Assembly: GCA_964630905.1 (NCBI GenBank)
Contig: CAZVWR010000011.1
Coordinates: 1-64,000 of the forward strand
Direction of reading: 5' to 3'
Origin: JAGOEX01 sp964630905
GTDB taxonomy: Bacteria > UBP6 > UBA1177
DNA length: 64,000 nucleotides
Each line of letters begins with the position of its first letter. The first letter of the stretch is position 1. Shown here in pieces: positions 9,717 to 17,181 of the stretch. The translations under genes and the position numbers were made by a program. The notes under the pieces were generated by a model. The model searched no databases, was not told the DNA's origin, and saw nothing but the letters and a program-made list of their open reading frames with translations.

Positions 9717-12046
9717 AAAAAGTCGCATTTTTTATACTGCTTTTAATTTTTACCGGTTGTGAACAGGAACAAAACGGCAGCGTGAGGGTTGCTTCTTCGC
9801 GACCTGATGTTTTCAAAGTATGTCTTGATCTTGATGACAGCAAAAAATGTGAAGAGAGTGAGCCGATTTTTGTTACAGACGAAAAAGGAATACTCCAAAA
9901 ATCGTTTTTAAGTGAATATTCTCAGGCAGTTAATCTTGTTGTTACAGAGGGAAGTGTAACAGGGAGAATGTATCTTATGTCGGATATTAACTCGGATGTC
10001 ATTTCTCCTGCAACGACCCTGCTTATGTTCCATGATCTTTCGGGATCGGCAAAATCGCTTGAAGAGTTTTTTAAGGAAGAGAAAAAATTACAGCAGATAT
10101 CTGAACTTTATCTTGAGCTTTTTAAAATGTTCAGTGCCAAAGGGCTTGAAAGTTATGATTCAGGGAAAAAAGCGTATGAAATGATAATTGATAAGGGCGA
10201 CAGCGTTGTTTTAAAGGACGGCCTGTCAAGCAAAGAGCCGGGAACATATATTGCCGATCCGCTTGTTCTTACATTCCGTCAGGGATTTCAACATGGTGCC
10301 GGTCTGAATGCATTAAGCGGAGAGCTCACAGCCGTAAACAGCTGTATCAAAGAAACAGCGTCCGTTAAAACTGCTGAACTGAACGAAACACTGTTGAGCA
10401 TAGATCTTGTAACTTCAATAGATGAATTTCTTAAAAGCATGGAGATTGAACTTAGAATAAGCTTTGATTCAATTAATGTTTCCGGAGGCATATACGGAAA
10501 GTTCAAAGACATTTCAGACAGAGACTCCAACAGCGTTTTTGCGGTTGTAAAAATAATGGCAAAAATAGCAGATTACAATATTGAAAATGTTGAACTGACG
10601 GATGAAGCGGTAAAACATTATGTTGATAATTACGATGTTTTCAGGGAAAAGTGCGGAGACCTGTTTCTTAATACCGCTACAACCGGAGGAGCATACATAG
10701 GGATTCTGGAAATAAAGACAGGCAGTGCCTATGAAAAACTTCAGCTTGAAGCGGCATTAAGGGGTGCATACAAACCGATGCATCTTGAAATAGAAGCTTC
10801 GCTTGCATATCTTAAGGAAAAACTTTCGATAGTATCAAACTACACAATGCATGTTCTGAGCACAGGGGGAATAAGCGATGTAATAACCCATCCTTCGGTG
10901 GACTCAAATGATAAAATACTGAAATCTTTTTTAGAAAACGGACAGAAGTTTGCAAATGCCCTTTATGAAAATTACAAAAGCGGAAAAGGGGTTTCGGTAA
11001 ATAATTTTACTGCAAGGTTTGAACCGTATCATCAGATAATCAACACTGCTCCGCCCGGACTGACAGAAGCCGCAAACAGGAACGAAGCAATATCTCAGTA
11101 TGATGATATTTACAGTTCATATGACCGGGTTCTCAAGTCGACAAGAGAAATTCTTGCAAGACCGTGGGATTATGAAGAAGGGAAGGAAAGGGAGCAGGAA
11201 TTAAGAGAAACAGAGAGTGATCTCGAATGGTTTCTCGCTTTAGTCAAAACGACTGCCGTAATGTGCGGAAAGGAAAGGAATGACTGTACATATCCTGAAG
11301 ATTTTCTTAAAGAAAATGTTATGGACTCTGCTTTAAAAATAGAGAACGGTCTTCCTGTTGAAAAGTCGGTATATCCCAGAAATTGCAGTGAAAGGAAACG
11401 GTATTTTGCAAATAGAAATGACGAAGATGTATATACACTTTTTATGGGCGGAGATAAAAACAGTCCTTTCTCTGTTTATTGCGAAAACATGGATGGAGAC
11501 GATCCGCAGAGTTATCTTATTTTAAATAATTTCAGTCCCTTACCTGCACCGGAATCAAATAACGATCTTTCCCCGATGTACAATTTCTCGACAAGATACA
11601 TATCGGGAGCAACTTATGAAGAAAAAGCGAAAGAAGTCACGGTTTACCGACGGATCAAGGTAAAAATAAATTATGACAACCTTACAATCATGCCTTCTCA
11701 GGACAAATTTTTTGAAAGTGTGATAATGAACAATTTTTCAAATATGAAAGCGGAGCGTCTTTCGCCGGGAACAGCAACTGTGTGCGGAGATACCGGTTTT
11801 TTTGATGCGGAAAATAACAGACATCTTCCTGTGGTTGCAAACATCAATGTTGCCGGCACACAATTTTGTTTTCCCGATGGAGAAAACAGATTTTATGTCA
11901 CCGGTTATGATCCGTCTAAGGATGTTGAAATGGTTGTGGACAGCACACCTGGCAACATCTCAATAATGTTAAGCAACAACACAGATGAAAGCTGTGTTAG
12001 CGTTGTTCCGCTTCAGGACATAATCCTTGAATACTGCGGAAACTGA
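9713..12046 (+). CDS. MACPF-like / GON lipoprotein (paralogue 4)
   Basis: A 777-residue lipoprotein (lipobox FTGC) whose ATG overlaps the previous stop. Residues about 35-65 repeat the VCLDLDDSKKCEESE motif seen in paralogue 1. GFQHGAGLNALSGEL near residue 190 is the MACPF-like opening and CGDLF-x6-GG at residues 314-326 the signature. The GON-like domain begins near Cys558 (YPRNC, YTLFMGGD, VYCENMDGDDPQSYLIL, YNFSTRY, VAGTQF) and closes with IILEYCG. It is the last gene of the array; 11 bases downstream lies the first macroglobulin 3'-end remnant, so the exported-protein run stops where the cassette island begins. Family assignment rests on motifs; lytic activity is untested. Confidence 0.76.
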   Translation: MKKVAFFILLLIFTGCEQEQNGSVRVASSRPDVFKVCLDLDDSKKCEESEPIFVTDEKGILQKSFLSEYSQAVNLVVTEGSVTGRMYLMSDINSDVISPATTLLMFHDLSGSAKSLEEFFKEEKKLQQISELYLELFKMFSAKGLESYDSGKKAYEMIIDKGDSVVLKDGLSSKEPGTYIADPLVLTFRQGFQHGAGLNALSGELTAVNSCIKETASVKTAELNETLLSIDLVTSIDEFLKSMEIELRISFDSINVSGGIYGKFKDISDRDSNSVFAVVKIMAKIADYNIENVELTDEAVKHYVDNYDVFREKCGDLFLNTATTGGAYIGILEIKTGSAYEKLQLEAALRGAYKPMHLEIEASLAYLKEKLSIVSNYTMHVLSTGGISDVITHPSVDSNDKILKSFLENGQKFANALYENYKSGKGVSVNNFTARFEPYHQIINTAPPGLTEAANRNEAISQYDDIYSSYDRVLKSTREILARPWDYEEGKEREQELRETESDLEWFLALVKTTAVMCGKERNDCTYPEDFLKENVMDSALKIENGLPVEKSVYPRNCSERKRYFANRNDEDVYTLFMGGDKNSPFSVYCENMDGDDPQSYLILNNFSPLPAPESNNDLSPMYNFSTRYISGATYEEKAKEVTVYRRIKVKINYDNLTIMPSQDKFFESVIMNNFSNMKAERLSPGTATVCGDTGFFDAENNRHLPVVANINVAGTQFCFPDGENRFYVTGYDPSKDVEMVVDSTPGNISIMLSNNTDESCVSVVPLQDIILEYCGN

Positions 12047-12056
12047 AAAGAAACAA

Positions 12057-12091
12057 TCACTTCACTTCAACTCTTATCCCTTCAGAATGTG
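12057..12091 (-). pseudogene. macroglobulin 3'-end remnant, copy A
   Basis: Read on the - strand this stretch encodes SHSEGIRVEVK and a TGA stop, the same end as the intact macroglobulin at 21926. The first 33 bases differ from that gene at one position. The similarity begins exactly at the stop codon and ends abruptly. It marks the left edge of the cassette island. Confidence 0.75.
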
Positions 12092-12147
12092 AAATAAACA
12101 AATTAATTGCTATTTCAACGGCAACTCTTAAAATAGGAAGAGGCCTT

Positions 12148-12219
12148 AAAGTAAAACAAGGAGGTCTGTGTTTTACTTTACGCCGCTTAGGTAAATTAAG
12201 GATTTTTGTGTTTTACTTT
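12148..12219. promoter_or_regulatory. three copies of an 11-bp operator-like element before fic
   Basis: AAAGTAAAACA at 12148-12158 and TGTTTTACTTT at 12169-12179 form a perfect inverted repeat with a 10-base loop. A third copy, TGTTTTACTTT at 12209-12219, lies directly before the Shine-Dalgarno sequence of the Fic gene. The layout suggests a binding site for a repressor. The winged-helix end of the Fic protein itself is a candidate ligand, which is inference. Confidence 0.5.
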
Positions 12220-12229
12220 GGAGGGGGAG

Positions 12230-13360
12230 ATGAATTTAAAAGATTTTAAGTCCGGCAGATACGAAAAAGGATATCAATATCAGTATTTTGTTCCTGAGAA
12301 AATTAATCATTCTTTTTCGTGGGATGATGAAACAATAAACTACCTGCTTGAGAAAGCATCTTTTAAACTTGGTGAATTAAATTCATTCTCCCGTTTTGTT
12401 CCGGATATAGACATGTTTATAAAAATGCACATTTTTAAAGAATCTGTCGTATCAAACAGAATTGAAGGAACCAGAACAAATATTGAAGAGGCGCTGAACA
12501 ACGAAAATGACATCAATCCTGAGAAAAGAGATGACTGGAAAGAAGTCAACAACTATGTTTCGGCAATGAATTCCTCAATAGAAAATCTTAAAACCCTTCC
12601 GATTTCTTCAAGACTTTTAAAAGACACTCATAAGGTATTGTTGTCAAATGTTAGAGGTGAACATAAAAATCCGGGGGAATTCAGAACATCACAGAACTGG
12701 ATTGGAGGAGCATCAATTGCAGATGCTGTCTTTGTTCCTCCGGTTCATACGGAACTACCTAAACTTATTACAGATCTTGACCTGTTTTTAAATAATGATG
12801 AATTGAAGATTCCTTATCTCATAAAAATTGCAATCGCACATTATCAGTTTGAAACAATTCACCCTTTTCTTGACGGGAATGGAAGAATCGGGCGGCTCCT
12901 TATCACACTTTATCTAGTTTCTGCTGGAATTCTTGAAAAGCCGCTTTTGTATCTATCTGAATTTTTTGAGAAAAACAAGGGTCTGTATTATGATAATCTC
13001 ACATTTGTAAGAACAAAAAATGACATAACCCAATGGATCCGCTTCTTTCTGACAGGCATTATTCAGACAGCGGAAAACTCAGTTGAAACGCTAAGAAAAA
13101 TAATGGATTTAAAAAGCAGAATAGAAAAAGAAGAGATTGTTTCTTTGGGGAAAAGATCACAACAGGGCATGAACCTTTTTCACAAACTTTTTAAAAACCC
13201 CGTTGTCTCAGTAAAAACAGTGCAGTCGCTCACAGGTCTTTCACAAAAAGCGGCAAACGATCTCGTGCATATATTTGTGGAAAGGAAAATTTTAGTAGAA
13301 ACGACAGGTTATCAAAGAAACCGCATCTTCGTATTCAGAGACTACATCAACCTTTTCTAA
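12230..13360 (+). CDS. Fic-family protein adenylyltransferase
   Basis: The start is the ATG at 12230 behind GGAGGGGGAG; the frame extends to 12206 but that part is upstream leader. The 376-residue protein has a Fic/DOC N-terminal region, an inhibitory helix motif SNRIEG (residues 75-80, pattern S/T-x-x-x-E-G/N) and the full active-site motif HPFLDGNGRIGR (211-222), so it should transfer AMP to a Ser, Thr or Tyr hydroxyl. With the inhibitory helix on the N-terminal side it is a class II Fic, self-inhibited through the Glu. The C-terminal 60 residues read as a winged helix. The cassette holds only this gene and is bounded by macroglobulin 3'-end remnants A and B; B begins at the base after its stop codon. 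The target protein is unknown. Confidence 0.93.
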   Translation: MNLKDFKSGRYEKGYQYQYFVPEKINHSFSWDDETINYLLEKASFKLGELNSFSRFVPDIDMFIKMHIFKESVVSNRIEGTRTNIEEALNNENDINPEKRDDWKEVNNYVSAMNSSIENLKTLPISSRLLKDTHKVLLSNVRGEHKNPGEFRTSQNWIGGASIADAVFVPPVHTELPKLITDLDLFLNNDELKIPYLIKIAIAHYQFETIHPFLDGNGRIGRLLITLYLVSAGILEKPLLYLSEFFEKNKGLYYDNLTFVRTKNDITQWIRFFLTGIIQTAENSVETLRKIMDLKSRIEKEEIVSLGKRSQQGMNLFHKLFKNPVVSVKTVQSLTGLSQKAANDLVHIFVERKILVETTGYQRNRIFVFRDYINLF

Positions 13361-13413
13361 TCACTTCACCTCAACCCTGATCCTTTTGGAATGGGAAAAG
13401 GATTTTCTTGACA
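13361..13413 (-). pseudogene. macroglobulin-like 3'-end remnant, copy B
   Basis: On the - strand this reads FSHSKRIRVEVK and stop, a variant of the macroglobulin end FSAHSEGIRVEVK. It differs from copy D (18614-18666) at one base in 53, so B and D form one subtype and A and C another. The last six bases TTGACA are the -35 element in copy D; here they run straight into a gene fragment. Confidence 0.75.
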
Positions 13414-13601
13414 AAAAACTTAATGAATCTAGCCAATTACTCTTTTCGTCTGAAATGAGACAGCTTATGTTTGCAATGATTCCGCTGCTTGAAAGTGCCG
13501 GACTTGGAAATCTTGTATCAGACCCCAGTCAGCACCTTGGAGAAAAATATACCCAAGTGTTTTTCAGTGATATATCAAAAATCCTTTCTGTTGTGACTTA
13601 A
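13410..13601 (+). pseudogene. 3' fragment of the 346-aa partner gene
   Basis: About 60 codons matching the C-terminus of the protein encoded at 19293-20333 (KKLNESSQLLFSSEMRQLMF versus KKLSESSQLLFSSEIRQLMF, continuing to SDISKIL). The rest of that gene and its upstream nucleotidyltransferase gene are missing. At the left end the sequence TTGACAAAAAA joins the remnant repeat to the fragment, as expected from a deletion between two TGACAA copies found at 18662 and within 20123-20132. The frame opens at an ATG inside the repeat at 13391 but has no convincing ribosome site. It ends at a new TAA a few codons before the intact gene's stop. Treated as a dead fragment. Confidence 0.8.
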
Positions 13602-13622
13602 TCAGTGAATTGCGGGTCAAAT

Positions 13623-13657
13623 TTGTCCAGTTTTTTTACAAATTAACTGGACATTTA
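13623..13657. repeat. 35-bp dispersed repeat with 9-bp inverted arms, copy 1
   Basis: The arms TGTCCAGTT (13624-13632) and AACTGGACA (13645-13653) flank a 12-base T-rich loop. The 35-base unit recurs at 21269-21303 with one mismatch. It could be a hairpin, an operator or the stub of a mobile element; no encoded transposase is nearby. Confidence 0.65.
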
Positions 13658-13692
13658 AAACCTGTGCAGAATGTTTAATTTATGGAATATTC

Positions 13693-13932
13693 TTAATTTT
13701 GCTGTCTTTTTTCATCAATTCTTTTCATAAAAACATCAATTGGAATTTCGACAGAATCGGCGATTTTAAAAACAGTGGAAATTTTAGGTTCTCTTTGCGA
13801 TGTTTCAAGCCGACCGATTATTGTTGTGTGAAAGCCGCATTTTTCAGCAAGTTTTTCCTGAGAAAGCTTTTTTTCTTCACGAATTTCTTTTAAAACCAAA
13901 GCAAAAGCTTTCTTCAGTTCCAACGGCAACAC
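13693..13932 (-). CDS. XRE-family HTH transcriptional regulator
   Basis: A 79-residue protein consisting of a single helix-turn-helix of the XRE/Cro type: LVLKEIREEKKLSQEKLAEK, then a recognition helix region HTTIIGRLETSQREPKI, then ISTVFKIADSVEIPIDVFMK. The start is a GTG at 13932 with a weak ribosome site. It is divergent from the P-loop/ankyrin lipoprotein genes and separated from them by a perfect palindrome at 13978-13997 that is the likely operator. The small size, divergence and cassette context fit a local regulator of the 14072-16959 genes. Confidence 0.85.
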   Translation of the reverse strand: MLPLELKKAFALVLKEIREEKKLSQEKLAEKCGFHTTIIGRLETSQREPKISTVFKIADSVEIPIDVFMKRIDEKRQQN

Positions 13933-13977
13933 CCAAAAAGTTAAAACGATTAATTTTACACGGATTGAACCTTTTAG

Positions 13978-14030
13978 TTATAACCAAAAGGTTATAAAAA
14001 CTTGACTTTGATGCTCTGAATTTTTATGTT
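13978..14030 (+). promoter_or_regulatory. palindromic operator and promoter for the 14072 genes
   Basis: TTATAACC-AAAA-GGTTATAA at 13978-13997 is a perfect inverted repeat, typical of an XRE-type dimer site. It is followed by TTGACT (14002-14007), 17 bases, and TATGTT (14025-14030). The palindrome abuts the -35 box, so occupancy would be expected to affect transcription. Confidence 0.6.
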
Positions 14031-14071
14031 TTACAGTGTTCTTAAAAACTTAAAGGAGATTATTATAAAAA

Positions 14072-14548
14072 ATGGTCAAAAAAGAAGAATATAAAATTGA
14101 AAAAGGCAAAGCGTTTTTATTGGTTGGCGGGAAAGCTTGGGGCAAATCCTCCACCCTTAGAATTCTTACTGAAAGGAAAAGAGCTTTTATAATTCAGGAC
14201 ATCATTTTTCTGGTAAAATTTGTTTCTAACGGTGACATACCCACGAATTTTGAAAAGTTTGAAAATAAAGTTGACAGTCCAAATTTGATTACAGCATTTT
14301 CATTTTGTTTTACAAGACAGAAAGCATTAGAAAGACACTTAAAAATGGTAAAGATTTTGGCTGAGAAATATGAACTCTTTTTTTGGATAATGAAAAAGAA
14401 TTACAAAGATCCAAAAAATGAAATACCAATTGAAAACATAGAGTTGCTTAGGAATTACGGCGAAGTATTTTTGTACGATAAAGTAGAGAAAGATTATATA
14501 AGAGCTGAAAGATTCAAAAAATTTATTATTTCTAAAATCAGGAGATGA
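14072..14548 (+). CDS. small P-loop protein of unknown function
   Basis: A 158-residue protein with AAAGGAGAT before its ATG. It has one clear Walker A loop, GGKAWGKSST (about residues 19-28), in the context LLVGGKAWGKSSTLRILTE, so nucleotide binding is likely. No convincing Walker B aspartate pair is evident; FFWIMKKN and VFLYDKVEKDY are the remaining beta-like segments. It lacks a signal peptide and should be cytoplasmic. It overlaps the next gene by four bases (ATGA), and an XRE gene with a palindromic operator diverges upstream. The size and fold suggest a small kinase-like or AAA-like NTPase; family not recognised. Confidence 0.72.
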   Translation: MVKKEEYKIEKGKAFLLVGGKAWGKSSTLRILTERKRAFIIQDIIFLVKFVSNGDIPTNFEKFENKVDSPNLITAFSFCFTRQKALERHLKMVKILAEKYELFFWIMKKNYKDPKNEIPIENIELLRNYGEVFLYDKVEKDYIRAERFKKFIISKIRR

Positions 14549-16635
14549 AAATGGCTGAAGAAAAAATCAAAAAGCTTTTAATATCTGGAATAATTCTTTT
14601 GTTTTTTATTGGATGTGCAACACCGAATGAACGACTGACTAAATCCGCATATACAATTTACGATTTTAATTATGAAAAAGCAGCAAGGGCATTAAAGGAT
14701 GGAGCAAATCCGAACATTAACTTAGATTATAGTACCGCTTATTATAAAGATAATAAAACGCCGATCCTGTCAATTTATATTAAAGAAAACGAGAGAATGT
14801 CAAGACTATTGATTGACTATGGGGCTAATACTAGACCATATATTTTAAGAATGTCCTTAGAATTGTTGGAATATTCTTTGTATAATGCGCACGACCTTTC
14901 TTTCACAATTAATAAAATATCTAAAGAAGATCGTGAGAGAAACAAAGAATATTTGCTTGGAACTCTTTCTAAAAAACACATACAGGAAAGACCAGATATT
15001 AGCACATTAATTTTTAAGCATTTACACAAGAACAAAGAAATAAAACACATAGATGCAGCTAATTATATTATAAGTTTGTTCTCAAGGGAATTGAAGAGGG
15101 AGCTCACTGATTATGTTATTAAAAATGATTTGCCGGTCATTTTTGTTAAAACCAAAACTGGTGAAACAATAGAGAGTCGTTTTGAGAAAGAAGGAATCAA
15201 TTTTAAAAGCGAGGTTGAGCTTGCAATTAACAACATGAGTCAGGAAAATCGGCAAAAAACATTATTTTTTGTTGTAACATCAGATTATGCAGAAACCCAT
15301 TTGGAATTTTTGAAAAATAAAGGAGTTGATTTTAATAAAAAAAATGACTCGGGCACATCGTTGCTTGTTCATGTTGCTGCCCATAGCAAAATTAATCAGA
15401 ACCAAAAAGTTAAAATAGTAAAGTATTTGTTAGAAAACAATTTTCATATTGAATCAGATATGTTTCCCTACCTCTCTGATTTGGGTTTTGAGGATAAAAT
15501 TCAGGCAAAAGCTAAAGACTCCGCTTTTAATTTCTTTAATGCTAATTTTGAAGAGGGCAGAAATACCGAGTCTGATCAGAAAAAATTGTACGAAGCTCTT
15601 GAAAAAAACAATCAACACATTCCCTATGTTTGTTTAAATGCGAACACAAGAGCTAAAGTTAGAGCCCCAATGAAATTAGATAAAAAAACAGTGGAATTAA
15701 TTATTAAAGAAAATCTGGCTGAAAATATAAATGAAAACGAAGTCTTAAATTGCGCAATAAATTTACTAAGAGACTCTGGAGATTATTCAGAAATAATACT
15801 TCCCCATATTTTTAAGAAAATATATAGTGGTGTGTTCTCAGAGCAACTGCTTGAATTTGCTATTAATTTTGACAAGAATTATTGCGACGATCATTTTTTT
15901 TCAGATTCTTGGGAAAATTGGAATTTGAATCTTATACATGTTGTGGAAAAACTTATTAGAAAAAAAGTGTTTCCTATTGAATATGCAGAAGCTGTTTTTA
16001 TAAAAATGACAGAAGACCGCAATGTTAAAGAAGAATTATATAATATATTGAAATCACTTGGGTCTCACGTTGCTGTGGAATATGAAAAAGAGCAAAAAGA
16101 AAAAAAAGAAATAAAAGAAAAAGAGTTAAAAATAGCAGAGAAAATAAAAGAAATTGAAAAAGAGATGATTGAAGTTGTAAGAGAAATCGAATCCTTGAAA
16201 AAAACACCCATTCCAGGAAATAAAACGTCAATACTATTAGATCTTTTTAGTTCTGTAGGTACATTTTGGGAAGCGGAAGCTGTTAGCAATATAAATTTCA
16301 CAGAAAAAGAGATGAAAATCTTCAATGAATGTACCCGCAAAGGGGGATCTATTACAAAAGAAAATGTTCTTGCTTGTCCGTTAAGTGATGTGCGAAAAAA
16401 ACAAATATTCAAAGCAATGGAAGAAAGCAAAAAATTAAAAAAAGAAAATGATAAAAACATGGATGAATTTAATAAAAAAAGAAATGAGCTAATCAAAAAC
16501 ATTGATAATAAAATGAACCAATTGTTCAAACTTAAAGACAAAGCATGCAAAATAGGACACCCAGAGTCGTGCTCTTATCTTAAAAATGAGTGCGAAAGAG
16601 GAATTAAAGACGCTTGCAAATATGTTTCAGAGTAA
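14545..16635 (+). CDS. ankyrin-like lipoprotein with coiled coil
   Basis: A 696-residue protein with a lipoprotein leader ending in FIGC. Residues about 35-110 look like ankyrin repeats (AARALKDGANPNINLD, LSIYIKENERMSRLLIDYGA), and further degenerate copies occur around 240-310 (FLKNKGVDFNKKND, VKYLLENNFHI). Residues about 510-560 form a Lys/Glu-rich coiled coil (EKEQKEKKEIKEKELKIAEK). The C-terminus has Cys-containing motifs (KACKIGHPESCSYLK, CERGIKDACKYV) resembling Sel1-like repeats. Base composition is visibly more AT-rich than the flanking core genes, which fits acquisition by transfer. It is coupled to the P-loop gene. Function unknown; an envelope-anchored sensor or effector is possible. 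Confidence 0.78.
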   Translation: MKMAEEKIKKLLISGIILLFFIGCATPNERLTKSAYTIYDFNYEKAARALKDGANPNINLDYSTAYYKDNKTPILSIYIKENERMSRLLIDYGANTRPYILRMSLELLEYSLYNAHDLSFTINKISKEDRERNKEYLLGTLSKKHIQERPDISTLIFKHLHKNKEIKHIDAANYIISLFSRELKRELTDYVIKNDLPVIFVKTKTGETIESRFEKEGINFKSEVELAINNMSQENRQKTLFFVVTSDYAETHLEFLKNKGVDFNKKNDSGTSLLVHVAAHSKINQNQKVKIVKYLLENNFHIESDMFPYLSDLGFEDKIQAKAKDSAFNFFNANFEEGRNTESDQKKLYEALEKNNQHIPYVCLNANTRAKVRAPMKLDKKTVELIIKENLAENINENEVLNCAINLLRDSGDYSEIILPHIFKKIYSGVFSEQLLEFAINFDKNYCDDHFFSDSWENWNLNLIHVVEKLIRKKVFPIEYAEAVFIKMTEDRNVKEELYNILKSLGSHVAVEYEKEQKEKKEIKEKELKIAEKIKEIEKEMIEVVREIESLKKTPIPGNKTSILLDLFSSVGTFWEAEAVSNINFTEKEMKIFNECTRKGGSITKENVLACPLSDVRKKQIFKAMEESKKLKKENDKNMDEFNKKRNELIKNIDNKMNQLFKLKDKACKIGHPESCSYLKNECERGIKDACKYVSE

Positions 16636-16659
16636 TAGTTTTATATAAAGGAGGGGTCG

Positions 16660-16959
16660 GTGCAAAGTTACTGGAAATACATTAACGAAAGAGGTGGAAA
16701 GGAAAATTGTGATCAGACAAGAGTAGAATACACGCTGCTTGTTCAGTTTTTAGAGAATTTTTCTAAAATAAATAATCTGAATCTTAATATATCTGCATAT
16801 GAAGTGGGAGACAGATATTATATCAAGGTTGTTGACCCTAAGTTAAAAGAAACACTGCTTGATCATGGATATAAAAGAAAAAATGTCCTCTTCAGAACAC
16901 TTTGTAACAATTTTTTCAAGATAAGAAACAAATTTCCGCAAGCAAATAATTATGAATAG
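16660..16959 (+). CDS. 99-residue hypothetical protein
   Basis: The start is the GTG at 16660, behind a good ribosome site (GGAGGGG at 16650-16656), 24 bases after the ankyrin-lipoprotein gene. No signal peptide, membrane segment or recognisable motif is seen. The protein is mixed alpha/beta by composition, with YEVGDRYYIKVVDPKL in the middle. It is the last gene of the XRE/P-loop/ankyrin cassette and ends 13 bases before macroglobulin remnant C. It is probably co-transcribed with the two genes upstream. Confidence 0.6.
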   Translation: MQSYWKYINERGGKENCDQTRVEYTLLVQFLENFSKINNLNLNISAYEVGDRYYIKVVDPKLKETLLDHGYKRKNVLFRTLCNNFFKIRNKFPQANNYE

Positions 16960-16972
16960 TGTCGTGTGAAAT

Positions 16973-17027
16973 TCACTTCACTTCAACTCCTATCCCTTCA
17001 GAATGGGCAGAGAATTCAGGAGCATAC
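16973..17027 (-). pseudogene. macroglobulin 3'-end remnant, copy C
   Basis: The longest remnant: 52 of 55 bases match 21926-21980. The - strand reads LYAPEFSAHSEGIGVEVK and stop, and a few more codons (AIEF) upstream may be diverged macroglobulin sequence. Similarity begins exactly at the stop codon, as in the other copies. Confidence 0.8.
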
Positions 17028-17042
17028 AGAAATTCGATGGCA

Positions 17043-17181
17043 TCAGCTCAAATATTTATTCAGTTCTTCAACAAGTTTGAAAACTGTAGTTGAGGGATTC
17101 GTTTCTAATGGTGTTTCAGAATTTGAATAGATAGCCAAAAGATTTTTTGCGTTTTTTATATCCCATTTGTCAGCCCCTTCA
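17043..17181 (-). pseudogene. 3' stub of an RloB-like partner gene
   Basis: Downstream of and overlapping the ATPase gene, one - strand frame reads RFEGADKWDIKNAKNLLAIY, continues through NPSTTVFKLVEELNKYLS and stops at 17043-17045. It has no start codon and is closed upstream by TGA. The ending NPSTTV-x-KLVEEL resembles, from memory, the C-terminus of RloB-family proteins, which commonly sit directly downstream of AAA15-type ATPases. The most likely history is an internal deletion that removed most of the partner and fused its end to the ATPase 3' region. The family match needs a database check. Confidence 0.5.

Noticed and set aside
12112..13930. CAACGGCAAC shared by the fic upstream region and the XRE gene start
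   Set aside because: A 10-base match without extension, coding in one place only; likely chance.
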